Assembly (NCBI GenBank): GCA_946566415.1
Contig: CAMNWW010000143.1
Span: 1-6,063, forward strand
Source: an uncultured Lachnospiraceae bacterium
GTDB taxonomy: Bacteria; Bacillota; Clostridia; Lachnospirales; Lachnospiraceae
Reading direction: 5' to 3'
DNA: 6,063 bases
The position numbers and the translations under genes are program-made. The notes beneath the pieces were generated by a model that saw only the letters and a list, made by a program, of their open reading frames with translations, did not search any database and had not been told where the DNA came from. Shown one piece after another: positions 6,009-6,063 of the stretch (position 1 is its first letter; each line of letters begins with the position of its first letter).

Positions 6009-6063
6009 CTCCCCGAGTTGGGTTCGAACCAACGACCCTTCGGTTAACAGCCGAATGCTCTAC
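6009..6063 (-). tRNA. tRNA-Asn (anticodon GTT), 5' part outside the window
   Basis: Read on the minus strand, the last 55 bases give the end of the D-arm (GTAGAGC), the anticodon stem TTCGG/CCGAA around loop CTGTTAA with anticodon GTT (6048-6046), variable loop GGGTC, T-arm GTTGG/CCAAC with loop TTCGAAC, acceptor strand TCGGGGA and discriminator G at 6009. GTT reads AAC/AAU, and a G discriminator is normal for bacterial tRNA-Asn. CCA is not encoded: the next bases are TTT, so a CCA-adding enzyme is needed. About 20 bases at the 5' end are missing. A terminator follows directly. The gene may belong to a tRNA cluster extending to the right. Confidence 0.95.

Overview
The window reads as a chromosomal segment of a low-to-mid GC Firmicute, most likely a Clostridia/Lachnospiraceae-type gut anaerobe. 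This rests on the two-domain ECF-type ATPase, the PucR-family regulator, the YolD plus Y-family polymerase pair, strong GGAGG ribosome sites and frequent GTG/TTG starts. It is an inference from gene content and style; no 16S or other species marker is present.

Layout, left to right. (1) Positions 1-1635, minus strand: an ABC ATPase with two complete nucleotide-binding domains in one chain (energy-coupling-factor, EcfA/YkoD-like), cut by the left window edge about at its C-terminus. (2) Positions 1636-1922: a divergent AT-rich control region with candidate promoters on both strands and two long perfect palindromes (19 bp and 18 bp). (3) Positions 1923-3524, plus: a full-length PucR-family transcription regulator. 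(4) Positions 3525-3626: a short promoter region holding a good TATAAT and a LexA-box-like site. (5) Positions 3627-3899, plus: a 90-residue protein of unknown function with a TTG start. (6) Positions 3896-5889, minus: a two-gene operon of a Y-family (UmuC/UvrX-like) translesion DNA polymerase followed by a YolD-like protein, joined by a GTGA overlap. (7) Positions 5890-6063: the polymerase promoter region, a rho-independent terminator, and the 3' part of a tRNA-Asn gene on the minus strand without encoded CCA.

How the parts may work together. The left half looks like a uptake unit: the regulator is divergent from the ATPase gene and probably controls it, while the membrane (EcfT) and substrate-binding (S) subunits would lie beyond the left edge, so the substrate cannot be named. 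The right half looks like a DNA-damage tolerance unit: the polymerase carries the catalytic acidic residues and a beta-clamp-binding motif, YolD is its usual partner gene, and the 90-residue gene runs convergently into yolD with a 4-bp stop-codon overlap and has its own LexA-like site. The most interesting leads are this small possibly SOS-controlled gene and the palindromic operators in the divergent region. I see no CRISPR array, insertion sequence, integrase or clear prophage structure.
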